Origin: Defluviicoccus sp.
Lineage (GTDB): Bacteria; Pseudomonadota; Alphaproteobacteria; MPNO01
Length of the DNA stretch: 5,871 nt
Direction of reading: 5' to 3'
NCBI GenBank assembly: GCA_028820945.1
Contig: JAPPHW010000454.1
Span: forward strand, 5,106-10,976
Below are positions 1 to 5,832 of this stretch, piece after piece; position 1 is the stretch's first letter; every line of letters begins with the position of its first letter. Made by a program: the position numbers and the translations under genes. The notes below the pieces were generated by a model. The model did no database searches. It saw nothing but the letters and a program-made list of their open reading frames with translations, and had not been told where the DNA came from.

Positions 1-1
1 T

Positions 2-106
2 TGGGGGGGGGGCGGCGGGGTCTCGCTGACCCACCGCTGGCGCCGGAGCGGCGCGCCGCGCTGGGCGCGGCGGGGTCCGGCGGTGGAGGCGGGCGCCCGG
101 CCATGA
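2..106 (+). CDS. ccmF: C-terminal fragment of cytochrome c heme lyase subunit CcmF (5' end outside window)
   Basis: Only the last 34 codons are in the window, read in the frame beginning at base 2 and ending at TGA 104-106. The translation contains GVSLTHRWRR after a run of glycines. This resembles the usual CcmF tail, where the last membrane helix gives way to a G-G-x-(V/L)-S-L-(S/T)-D/H-R-R/W motif and a short basic cytoplasmic tail. CcmF is the large multi-spanning inner-membrane protein that attaches heme from holo-CcmE to apocytochrome c. The stop overlaps the ccmG start as ATGA, and the following genes are ccmG, ccmH and ccmI, the expected order. The identification therefore rests on a short motif plus context. 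A run of ten G bases at 3-12 lies in the coding region and could hide a sequencing indel. The fragment is too short to judge anything else. Confidence 0.72.
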   Translation, partial: WGGGGGVSLTHRWRRSGAPRWARRGPAVEAGARP

Positions 107-654
107 CCGCGATCCGTCCTTCCACGGCGATTCCGGTTGCCGTCTTCGCCCTGCTGGCCGCCGTCTTCGGCTTCTATCTCCACCAGATCGGCACCGGCGA
201 AAAGGACGCCGCGGAGGTACCCTCGGCGCTGATCGGCAAGCCGGTGCCGGAATTCGACCTGCCGCCCATCGAGGGCATGGAGGGCGGGCTCAAAACCGCC
301 GACCTCCGGGGCGAGGTCGCGCTGGTCAACGTGTTCGCCTCGTGGTGCCCGCCCTGCCAGCAGGAGCATCCCTTCCTGATGCGGCTCGCGCGGTCGGGCG
401 TGCCGGTCTACGGGATCAACATCAAGGACAGGCCGAAGAACGCCCGCGCATTCCTCCGCCGGCTCGGCAACCCGTACCGCCGGATCGGCGCCGATCCGAC
501 CGGGCGGGTTTCCATCGATTGGGGCGTCTACGGCTATCCGGAAACGTTCGTCCTCGATCGCGAGGGACGCATCCGGCACAAGCATGTCGGCCCGATCCTC
601 GCCCACGACCTCGAGACCAGGATCGTGCCGCTCCTGAAGGAGCTCGGCGGATGA
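103..654 (+). CDS. ccmG: Thiol:disulfide interchange protein CcmG/DsbE (cytochrome c biogenesis thioredoxin)
   Basis: This is a membrane-anchored periplasmic thioredoxin-like protein of 183 aa, the normal length for CcmG/DsbE. It reduces the CXXCH cysteines of apocytochrome c (directly or via CcmH) using electrons from CcdA/DsbD. Residues 9-26 form an uncleaved N-terminal membrane anchor. A thioredoxin fold follows, with active site WCPPC at residues 81-85 (C82, C85) and the family motif GVYGYPETF carrying the cis-proline at P146. The ATG at 103 was chosen over the in-frame TTG at base 1 for three reasons: it puts the membrane anchor at the N terminus, GGAGG lies at 85-89, and it overlaps the ccmF stop as ATGA. 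The extra upstream translation from base 1 is low-complexity Gly/Arg and is really the ccmF tail in another frame. The gene ends in another ATGA overlap with ccmH, implying coupled translation. Identification is secure. Confidence 0.96.
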   Translation: MTAIRPSTAIPVAVFALLAAVFGFYLHQIGTGEKDAAEVPSALIGKPVPEFDLPPIEGMEGGLKTADLRGEVALVNVFASWCPPCQQEHPFLMRLARSGVPVYGINIKDRPKNARAFLRRLGNPYRRIGADPTGRVSIDWGVYGYPETFVLDREGRIRHKHVGPILAHDLETRIVPLLKELGG

Positions 655-1127
655 TCCGCCGGGCCGCCCTGATCGCGGCATTGCTGTCAGCGTTGGCGGC
701 ACCCGCCGCCGGGGTGGAGCCCGACGAGATACTGGCCGATCCGGGTCTCGAAGACCGGGCGCGGGCGATCTCCAAGCAGCTCCGCTGCCTGGTCTGCCAG
801 AACCAGTCGATCGACGATTCCGACGCCCCGCTCGCCCGGGACCTGCGCATCGTCGTCCGGGAACGGCTGACCGCCGGCGCGAGCGACGACGAGGTCGTCC
901 GGTTCGTCGCCGAGCGCTACGGCGATTTCGTGCTTCTCTCGCCGCCGTTCAAGACGACGACCTATGCGCTGTGGCTCGGTCCGGCGGCGATCTTTCTGAT
1001 CGGAGCGGCTGCCGTCGCGGTCTTCCTGCGCCGCCGGCGTGCGGCCATGCCCGGAGAGGCCGCGGCGCTGAGCGAACGGGAGCGGGCGAGGCTCGATCGT
1101 CTGCTCGGCGGGGACGGAGCGCCGTGA
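651..1127 (+). CDS. ccmH: Cytochrome c-type biogenesis protein CcmH (CycL-like thiol-disulfide oxidoreductase)
   Basis: This 158-aa protein has a cleavable-looking signal peptide (about residues 1-21, with an Ala-rich end), a periplasmic helical domain and one C-terminal membrane helix (about 105-126) followed by RRRR, which fits the positive-inside rule. The diagnostic LRCLVCQNQSI motif covers residues 44-54, with redox cysteines C46 and C49. The second family motif, YGDFVLLSPPF, is at 90-100. In the family, the reduced cysteine pair resolves disulfides or mixed disulfides on apocytochrome c, working with CcmG and the CcmF/CcmI heme-ligation complex on the periplasmic face. The start ATG overlaps the ccmG stop (ATGA), and the stop overlaps the ccmI GTG start (GTGA). 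A longer in-frame reading starting at 342 is out of frame with ccmG inside its conserved coding region and was discarded. This is the short form (CycL), not the long fused CcmH of E. coli. Confidence 0.96.
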   Translation: MIRRAALIAALLSALAAPAAGVEPDEILADPGLEDRARAISKQLRCLVCQNQSIDDSDAPLARDLRIVVRERLTAGASDDEVVRFVAERYGDFVLLSPPFKTTTYALWLGPAAIFLIGAAAVAVFLRRRRAAMPGEAAALSERERARLDRLLGGDGAP

Positions 1128-2242
1128 TCCTCTTCGCGGCACTTGCGGGTATAACGCTGATTGTCGTCTTCTGCGTCCTGATGCCCTTGCTGCGGCCGCC
1201 GGCGCCGCCCCGGCCGCGCGCGGAGCACGACGTCGAAATCTACCGCGACCAGCTCGCCGAGCTGGAGCGCGACCGAGCGCGCGGCATGGTTACCGAGGAC
1301 CAGCTCGACGCCTCGCGCGGCGAGATCGGCCGCAGGCTGCTCGCCGCCGACGCGGCCGCGGAAGAGACTCGGGAGGAGCGCGCGGCCCCTCGGACGCGGG
1401 CGGTCCTTGCCGTCGTTCTCGCGGCAGCGGTGCCGCTGGCCGCCGGCGGGCTTTATGTCTGGCAGGGCGCGCCGCTCGGCCCCGCGGGCATGGAAGCGGG
1501 AAATGCCGACGCGCGCACCGCGGAACGCGACACCGATATGACGACGCTGGTCCAACGCCTCGCCGAGCGCATGAAGGAACGGCCCGACGACGCGCGGGGC
1601 TGGCGCCTGCTCGGCCGGTCGCTCTCGTCGCTGGAACGCTTCGCGGAGGCGGCCCGCGCCTACGGCCGCGCGGCGGCGTTGCTGCCCGCCGACGCCGATC
1701 TCAAGTCGCTCCAGGGCGAAGCGCTCGCCGCGGCGAACCGCGGGACGGTCACGGAGGAGGCGGAGCATCTGTTCGCCGCCGCCCTGACCATCGATCCCGG
1801 GGAACCGAGGGCGCATTTCTATCTCGGCCTCGGGGCGCTGCAGAAGGGAGACCGGGACGGCGCGCTCGCGCGCTGGCGGGCGCTGGAGGCGGCCTCGCCG
1901 GACGGCGCGGAATGGCTGCCCATGCTGCGCCGGCGGATCGCGGGTCTCGCGCCCGAAACCGAATCCGGCCCGACGCGGGAAGACGTCGCCGCGGCGCGGG
2001 AGATGGCACCGGAGGAACGCGCGCGGATGATCCGCGGCATGGTCGAAGGGCTTGCCGCGCGGCTGAAGGAAGAACCCGGCGACGCCGAGGGCTGGGCGCG
2101 CCTCGCGCGGTCCTGGCGCGTGCTCGGCGAGCGGGAAAAGGAGCGCGAGGCGCTGACCGCGCTCGCCCGACTCCTGCCCGAGGATTCGCCCGAGCGCGCC
2201 GCCGTCGAACGGCGAATCGAAGCGCTCCGCGGGAAGAAGTGA
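1124..2242 (+). CDS. ccmI: Cytochrome c-type biogenesis protein CcmI (TPR apocytochrome c chaperone)
   Basis: This 372-aa protein has the standard CcmI layout. A first membrane helix at residues 2-23 is followed by a cytoplasmic segment with the conserved EIYRDQLAELERD start (38-50), a helical region and a second membrane helix at about 93-113. A long periplasmic part then carries TPR-type helices from about 142 to 260 (core PDDARGWRLLGRSL at 154-167, and a second repeat around 225-250). The C-terminal domain contains another TPR-like copy (PGDAEGWARLARSW, about 318-331). CcmI binds the C-terminal helix of apocytochrome c and presents it to CcmF/CcmH for heme ligation. The GTG at 1124 is chosen because it overlaps the ccmH stop as GTGA and begins exactly at the first hydrophobic helix; the 51 in-frame codons before it overlap ccmH and are shadow. 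It is the last gene of the ccm run, convergent with the dehydrogenase gene on the other strand. Confidence 0.93.
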   Translation: MILFAALAGITLIVVFCVLMPLLRPPAPPRPRAEHDVEIYRDQLAELERDRARGMVTEDQLDASRGEIGRRLLAADAAAEETREERAAPRTRAVLAVVLAAAVPLAAGGLYVWQGAPLGPAGMEAGNADARTAERDTDMTTLVQRLAERMKERPDDARGWRLLGRSLSSLERFAEAARAYGRAAALLPADADLKSLQGEALAAANRGTVTEEAEHLFAAALTIDPGEPRAHFYLGLGALQKGDRDGALARWRALEAASPDGAEWLPMLRRRIAGLAPETESGPTREDVAAAREMAPEERARMIRGMVEGLAARLKEEPGDAEGWARLARSWRVLGEREKEREALTALARLLPEDSPERAAVERRIEALRGKK

Positions 2243-2261
2243 CGCCGTCCGCCGAGGCGTC
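2241..2261. terminator. Possible weak hairpin between the convergent ccmI and dehydrogenase genes
   Basis: GACGCC (2241-2246) and GGCGTC (2256-2261) are perfect inverted repeats with a 9-nt loop. They lie at the ccmI stop codon in the 31-nt gap between two convergent genes, where a two-way terminator would be useful. No T-run follows on either strand and the stem is only 6 bp, so chance in GC-rich DNA is a real alternative. No other terminator was seen for ccmI or for the - strand operon. Confidence 0.22.
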
Positions 2262-2273
2262 GCGGGGACCGTC

Positions 2274-3269
2274 TTATGCGGTGAGCACGACCGCGCCGGA
2301 CACCGCGCCGTCGCGTAGCGCCGCGAGCGCCTCGTTGGCCTTTTCGAGAGGCATCGTCCGCACGGCCGGACGGATGGGGATTTCCGCCGCGAGGGGAAGG
2401 AACGCCGTACCGTCGCGGCGGGTCAGGTTGGCGACCGAGACGACGCGCCTCTCCTGCCAGAGCAGATCGTAGGCGAAGGACGGGATGTCGCTCATGTGGA
2501 TGCCCGCGCAGACCACGATGCCGCCCGGCGCGACGGCGCGGAGCGCGGCGGGAACGAGCGCCCCCACCGGGGCGTAGAGGATCGCGGCTTCCAGCGGCTC
2601 GGGCGGCGCTTCGTCCGACCATCCCGCCCAATCCGCGCCGAGCGACAGCGCGAAGGTTCGTGCCGCCCCGTCTCCCCGTCGGACGAAGGCGAATACCCGC
2701 CGGCCCTCGTGGCGCGCGACCTGGGCCACGATATGGGCGGCGGCCCCGAATCCGTAGAGCCCGACCGTGTCCGCGTCGCCCGCCATCCGGAGCGAGCGAT
2801 AGCCGATAAGCCCGGCGCACAGCAGCGGCGCGGCCTCCGCATCGGTCAGATCGCCGCCCACCGGAAAGCAGTAGCGCGCGTCGGCGAGCGCGTAGTCGGC
2901 ATAGCCGCCGTCCCGCGTGTAGCCGTTGAATTCGGCGTCCGGGCACAGGTTCTCGCGCCCCGAGCGGCAGTAGCGGCAGGCCCCGCATGTCCAGCCGAGC
3001 CACGGCATACCCACCCGCTCGCCTTCGGCGAGGCCGTCGACCCCGGCGCCCAGACGCTCGATCCTTCCAACGGCCTCGTGTCCCGGAACCAGCGGCAATC
3101 TGGGCCGCGCGAGCTCCCCGTCGACGATGTGGAGGTCGGTGCGGCAGACGCCGCAAGCCGAGATCCGGATCGACACCTCGCCCGGGCCCGGCTCCGGGAT
3201 GCCGCGCTGATCGAGCTCGAGCGGCCGCCCGACGCGTTCGAACACCATCGCGCGCGCGGGAGGCGCCAA
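2274..3269 (-). CDS. Zinc-dependent alcohol dehydrogenase family protein (MDR superfamily)
   Basis: This 331-aa medium-chain dehydrogenase/reductase is predicted to use NAD(P)H for alcohol/aldehyde interconversion in the cytoplasm. In the N-terminal GroES-like domain, C42 (in CGVCRTDLH), H64 and E65 (in PGHEAVG) form the catalytic zinc site, with C151 as the likely third protein ligand. The structural zinc lobe has C95, C98, C101 and C109. The nucleotide-binding fold shows GFGAAAH at 173-179, the variant glycine motif of the short zinc-ADH subfamily annotated as adh_fam_2/AdhA-like. All metal ligands are present and no break is seen. The start is TTG at 3269, six bases after the upstream stop, with GGGG at 3280-3283 as a modest ribosome site. 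An ATG at 3248 (residue 8, M of RAMVFE) is an alternative but has only pyrimidine-rich and GC sequence before it. It is the last gene of the three-gene - strand set. Substrate is unknown; lipid-derived aldehydes or alcohols are an inference from the desaturase neighbour. Confidence 0.9.
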   Translation of the reverse strand: MAPPARAMVFERVGRPLELDQRGIPEPGPGEVSIRISACGVCRTDLHIVDGELARPRLPLVPGHEAVGRIERLGAGVDGLAEGERVGMPWLGWTCGACRYCRSGRENLCPDAEFNGYTRDGGYADYALADARYCFPVGGDLTDAEAAPLLCAGLIGYRSLRMAGDADTVGLYGFGAAAHIVAQVARHEGRRVFAFVRRGDGAARTFALSLGADWAGWSDEAPPEPLEAAILYAPVGALVPAALRAVAPGGIVVCAGIHMSDIPSFAYDLLWQERRVVSVANLTRRDGTAFLPLAAEIPIRPAVRTMPLEKANEALAALRDGAVSGAVVLTA

Positions 3270-3275
3270 CGGCGT

Positions 3276-4646
3276 TCAGCCCCGGCGCAGCGAGAGCACG
3301 TCCTTGTCGTCGGCGCGCCGCTGGTCCGCCGGGAGCGTGCCCACCTCCTCGCGCGCCCGTTCGACCACGGCGGCCAGTTCTTCGGGGTCGTCGAAGCGAA
3401 CGTGCCGGCCCTCCATCTGCGTCTCGTTGATCAACGCCCTCACCCGATGGAGCAGGGTGCGGTTTTCGTACAGCTCGGGCTCGTATCCGAGTTCCTCCAG
3501 CCGCTTTCCGATGACGTAGGTCGGCGCCCACGCGGGCATGATCTCGTAACCGACCTCGGCGCCGATGAGCGCGGGGTCGAGGTCGCAGGGCAGGTCGCCC
3601 TGCTCGAAATACCGGTCCACGTAGCGGTAGGCGCGTTCGCCCACCACCGGCTGGTTGGGCTCGATGTCGTGCCGGTCGTGGACCTGCCACATCCCGCGGG
3701 CGGTCTCCACCAGCTTCTCGAGCCGGTAGAGGCGCCGCACGTGGGGATTGCCGGCCCGTACCAGGTTGGTGAGGAACATCAGGGCGGAACCGTGTCCTCC
3801 CTGCGCCGCCTGGGGCGTGAACCCCGCCCACACGCCGTCCGCGCCCTCAAGCACCGCCTCGACGGTCGCCGCGTCCTCCATGCCGTTGCCCGAGTGAGGG
3901 TGGGCAAGAATCTTGCGCGGCGGCGGCAGGTAGCGCCGCATAAGCCGGACCAGCGCGTTGGACTCGAACGTGAACCGGCTGCCACGCACGTCTTCGTAGA
4001 GGATGCCGGCGATCGGCGAGGCTCCGAGCAGCTTGAGCGCCTGGACCACGTAGGCGGGATCGTCGTCGAACGCATCGAATATGTCCGCGATGCGGACGTA
4101 GATCCGGCCCCGCCGTTCCGTCTCCGGCGGCAGCTGCGCGCGGTAATGGCGGATATAGCGGTCGATGTCGCGCAGCATCTCCTCGCGGTCGCGCCCGCTC
4201 AATTCCACCGTGCAGGGACGGATCTCGACGAGCAGGATCACGTTGGGGATCCCCGCCTCCTCCGTCCGCGCCACGGCGGGACTCCGCGCGACGGCGTCGC
4301 TCCCGTCGCCCGGTTCCACCGCGACGGTCGCCAGGAACCCGTCGAGGGGAATGTCGTTCTCGATCAGGTAATCGAGGAACTGATCCGTCACCGACGGGAA
4401 ATCGTAGAAGTTTGAGAGCCCGAAATCGGTGAACCCGAATTCGCGCGCGAGCTCGTAGAGCTCGATCTTGTCGGCGAGCGTATGGCCGTATCGCGAGGAA
4501 AGCGCCGCCTCGCGAAAAGACATGTCGAGGATGCATGGGTCGAGATCCCGCAGGCGCGACATCTTCGCGTGGATGTCCTCCCGGATCTCCGCAAGTGCCG
4601 CGCGATCCTCGTCGTCGAGCTCCACCAGCGATTCAAGAGCCGTCAT
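3276..4646 (-). CDS. Divergent DRE-TIM (HMGL / isopropylmalate synthase-like) protein of unknown reaction
   Basis: This 456-aa, presumably cytoplasmic protein resembles the pyruvate carboxyltransferase/HMGL-like TIM barrel. About 37 polar residues precede the first strand, LDMSFREA (40-47), which aligns with the usual D-T-T-L-R-D-G motif. R45 is kept, but the metal-binding Asp is replaced by E46. A helix like the family's first barrel helix (DKIELYELAREFGF, 59-72) follows. LAHPHSGNGMEDAATVEAVLEGAD (247-270) is recognisable as the late HxH strand-helix, with H249 and H251. Further on, QGGHGS (282-287) stands where the family has a Gly-Asn, so H285 may replace the Asn. The remainder (about 300-456) resembles the helical subdomain of isopropylmalate synthases, but no regulatory LeuA dimer domain is evident. 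In the family these enzymes join or cleave C-C bonds of 2-keto or acyl-CoA substrates with a divalent metal. Here the substrate is not predictable. ATG at 4646 has a strong GGAGG (complement of 4655-4659) eight bases upstream, 24 nt after the desaturase stop. Confidence 0.72.
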   Translation of the reverse strand: MTALESLVELDDEDRAALAEIREDIHAKMSRLRDLDPCILDMSFREAALSSRYGHTLADKIELYELAREFGFTDFGLSNFYDFPSVTDQFLDYLIENDIPLDGFLATVAVEPGDGSDAVARSPAVARTEEAGIPNVILLVEIRPCTVELSGRDREEMLRDIDRYIRHYRAQLPPETERRGRIYVRIADIFDAFDDDPAYVVQALKLLGASPIAGILYEDVRGSRFTFESNALVRLMRRYLPPPRKILAHPHSGNGMEDAATVEAVLEGADGVWAGFTPQAAQGGHGSALMFLTNLVRAGNPHVRRLYRLEKLVETARGMWQVHDRHDIEPNQPVVGERAYRYVDRYFEQGDLPCDLDPALIGAEVGYEIMPAWAPTYVIGKRLEELGYEPELYENRTLLHRVRALINETQMEGRHVRFDDPEELAAVVERAREEVGTLPADQRRADDKDVLSLRRG

Positions 4647-4654
4647 CTGCGCTG

Positions 4655-4659
4655 CCTCC
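4655..4659 (-). promoter_or_regulatory. Strong Shine-Dalgarno site for the DRE-TIM gene
   Basis: On the - strand the 24-nt gap after the desaturase stop reads T-rich and then CCGGAGGC, placing GGAGG eight bases before ATG 4646. It is the best ribosome site in the - strand set and fixes this start. It suggests independent, efficient initiation, unlike the overlap-coupled ccm genes. Confidence 0.7.
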
Positions 4660-4670
4660 GGAAAAAATCG

Positions 4671-5603
4671 TCACTGCGCCATTCGGCGAAAATGGGTCCT
4701 GACGAAGTCCGCATACCCCTGTCGCGTCTCCACCACATGATCCCGCAGCACCGCGTCGAGCGCCGGAAGCCGGAAGAACGGCGTCTGGGGAAGCGCGTGA
4801 TGAGCGGTGTGGTACGCCATGTTCCAGGCGAGCCAGCGCAACGGCGTGAATGCGAACACCGTGCGGGTGTTTTCCAGCATGTTCGGCACCCGCGCGCAGC
4901 CGACATGCTCGGACATCCGGATGATGCGCATGAGAGGCTCGCCCGCGACCCTCGGCAGCAGCCAGAACAGCACCACCGTCCAGGTTTCGAAAAGGACGGA
5001 GATCGCGGCGAGCGAAAGATAGACGCACCAGAACGCGATCGCTTCCCGCCGCACCGCACCGTGCATCGCTTCGGGCACGTCGCGACGCTCGGACGGGCTG
5101 AGGCGGCCGAACGGCTGGCGGATGAGTCCGGACAGTATCCCCTGAAAGTAAGGGACGGCGCTCGCGTAGTACCAGAACCCCCGGCGGCTCTCGCCCATCG
5201 GGATCATCTGCGGATCGCGCTCGACGTCCTGCGTGAACCTGTGGTGCGCCGTGTGCTGGTAGCTGAACACGGTGGGCGGCAGCATCAGGACGAGTCCCGC
5301 GATCCAGCTCATCGCGGTATTGAGACCGCGAGTGCGGAACGCGGTGTAGTGGACGGACTCGTGGAACGGGGCGAACAGGTGGACGATGACGATCCCGTGC
5401 AGGACGGTTGCCGGGACCGCCCAGGCGGTGCCGAGCGCGCGCCACAGCACCCACCCCGTCGCGGCGAGAAGTGCCGCGTGCGCCGCCGCGAAGGCGATGC
5501 CCGGCCCGTCCCTGCGTTCCACGAGCCCGGACAGACGCTCGGCCCCGACGATACGCCGAACGAACGTGGAAGGCCTTACCGCTTCGTCTCCCGCACGCGC
5601 CAT
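4671..5603 (-). CDS. Fatty acid desaturase-type membrane di-iron protein
   Basis: This 310-aa integral membrane protein of the fatty acid desaturase/hydroxylase family is predicted to use a di-iron centre, O2 and an electron donor to desaturate or hydroxylate a lipid. The three histidine boxes are HESVH (81-85), HTAHH (117-121) and HTAHH (265-269). An extra H233 in the MSEHVG motif and NMLENTRT (241-248) are also typical of the bacterial family. Hydrophobic segments are at about 36-54, 60-78, 94-113, 189-205 and 208-217. The histidine boxes fall on the same side of the membrane in the expected pattern. ATG 5603 was chosen because everything before it in frame, back to GTG 5702, is Arg/Pro-rich, non-conserved-looking sequence that would precede the natural N terminus. 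Its ribosome site (GGCGGA) is weak, so the start is not certain. It is the first gene of the - strand set. Regiospecificity cannot be read from sequence; a lipid hydroxylase is the main alternative. Confidence 0.9.
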   Translation of the reverse strand: MARAGDEAVRPSTFVRRIVGAERLSGLVERRDGPGIAFAAAHAALLAATGWVLWRALGTAWAVPATVLHGIVIVHLFAPFHESVHYTAFRTRGLNTAMSWIAGLVLMLPPTVFSYQHTAHHRFTQDVERDPQMIPMGESRRGFWYYASAVPYFQGILSGLIRQPFGRLSPSERRDVPEAMHGAVRREAIAFWCVYLSLAAISVLFETWTVVLFWLLPRVAGEPLMRIIRMSEHVGCARVPNMLENTRTVFAFTPLRWLAWNMAYHTAHHALPQTPFFRLPALDAVLRDHVVETRQGYADFVRTHFRRMAQ

Positions 5604-5794
5604 GCGATCCGCCGCCGCTGGAGTTCGCGGGGAATCGCGCCGCCGCGGGCGGGATTTCCCCCGTCGTCTCCAAACCTGCACCGTGCGGGCCGGAATGTCC
5701 ACGCGATCGAAGTTCGCGAACCGTTCGGGCCAGAAGGGTCGAACCGAACGGACCCGGTCGGCGCGGTTCGGGAACCGCGAGTCGTCGCCCCGAC
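5604..5794 (-). other. Non-coding leader upstream of the desaturase operon
   Basis: About 190 bases without a convincing gene lie between the desaturase start and the terminator to its right. The open frames across it are Arg/Pro/Gly-rich and look like by-products of high GC. It should hold the promoter of the - strand operon, but no clear -35/-10 pair was found on that strand; alphaproteobacterial promoters are often weakly conserved. The distal part holds the dyad cluster listed separately. Confidence 0.5.
5712..5779. promoter_or_regulatory. Cluster of GTTCG/CGAAC dyads, possible operator region
   Basis: Six exact copies of GTTCG or its complement CGAAC lie between 5712 and 5770: 5712-5716, 5717-5721, 5723-5727, 5740-5744, 5745-5749 and 5766-5770. 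They build several perfect inverted repeats: GTTCGCGAAC (5712-5721), CCGTTCGG (5721-5728) with CCGAACGG (5744-5751), and CGCGGTTC (5762-5769) with GAACCGCG (5772-5779). Such clusters upstream of an operon often bind a dimeric repressor, but no regulator gene is visible in the window and part of the region could form RNA hairpins instead. A functional role is inferred only. Confidence 0.35.
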
Positions 5795-5829
5795 AAAAAG
5801 AGGGCCCGGAAATCCAGGATTTCCGGGCC
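5795..5829 (-). terminator. Rho-independent terminator for a - strand transcript entering from the right
   Basis: GGCCCGGAAATCC (5803-5815) and GGATTTCCGGGCC (5817-5829) are perfectly complementary around one base, giving a stem of about 10-11 bp with a realistic 5-7-nt loop. Read on the - strand, the stem is followed by CTCTTTTTGTC, the U-run being the complement of AAAAA at 5795-5799. On the + strand no T-run follows, so it is oriented to stop transcription coming from beyond the right edge. It separates that unseen gene from the desaturase operon. Confidence 0.85.
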
Positions 5830-5832
5830 AGT

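Noticed and set aside
342..650. Extended N terminus for ccmH beginning at 342
   Set aside because: It lies within the ccmG thioredoxin domain in another frame. The ATG at 651 gives a proper signal peptide and an ATGA overlap.
962..1816. 284-aa open frame on the - strand, antisense to ccmH/ccmI
   Set aside because: The + strand frame has the CcmI membrane helices and TPR motifs; the antisense translation is low-complexity Arg/Gly/Ala.
1819..3831. 670-aa open frame on the - strand
   Set aside because: It runs across the 3' part of ccmI antisense, the dehydrogenase and the DRE-TIM gene in another frame. Its translation is Arg/Gly/Pro-rich with no domain; a typical high-GC shadow.
3894..3910. 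HxH segment considered as a canonical isopropylmalate synthase or HMG-CoA lyase active site, which would justify a leuA or mvaB name
   Set aside because: Flanking residues and the first-strand R-E pair differ from both enzymes and the regulatory LeuA domain is not evident, so no gene symbol was assigned.
2496..4415. 639-aa open frame on the + strand
   Set aside because: It is antisense to the dehydrogenase and DRE-TIM genes, both of which have clear family motifs. Composition is Arg/His/Val-rich with no recognisable fold.
5604..5702. N-terminal extension of the desaturase to GTG 5702
   Set aside because: The extra 33 residues are Arg/Pro-rich without a hydrophobic or conserved pattern, and they run into the leader region; ATG 5603 is more plausible, though not proven.
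4633..5796. 387-aa open frame on the - strand
   Set aside because: It overlaps the desaturase gene in a different frame; the desaturase frame carries all three histidine boxes, while this one is Arg/Gly-rich and motif-free.
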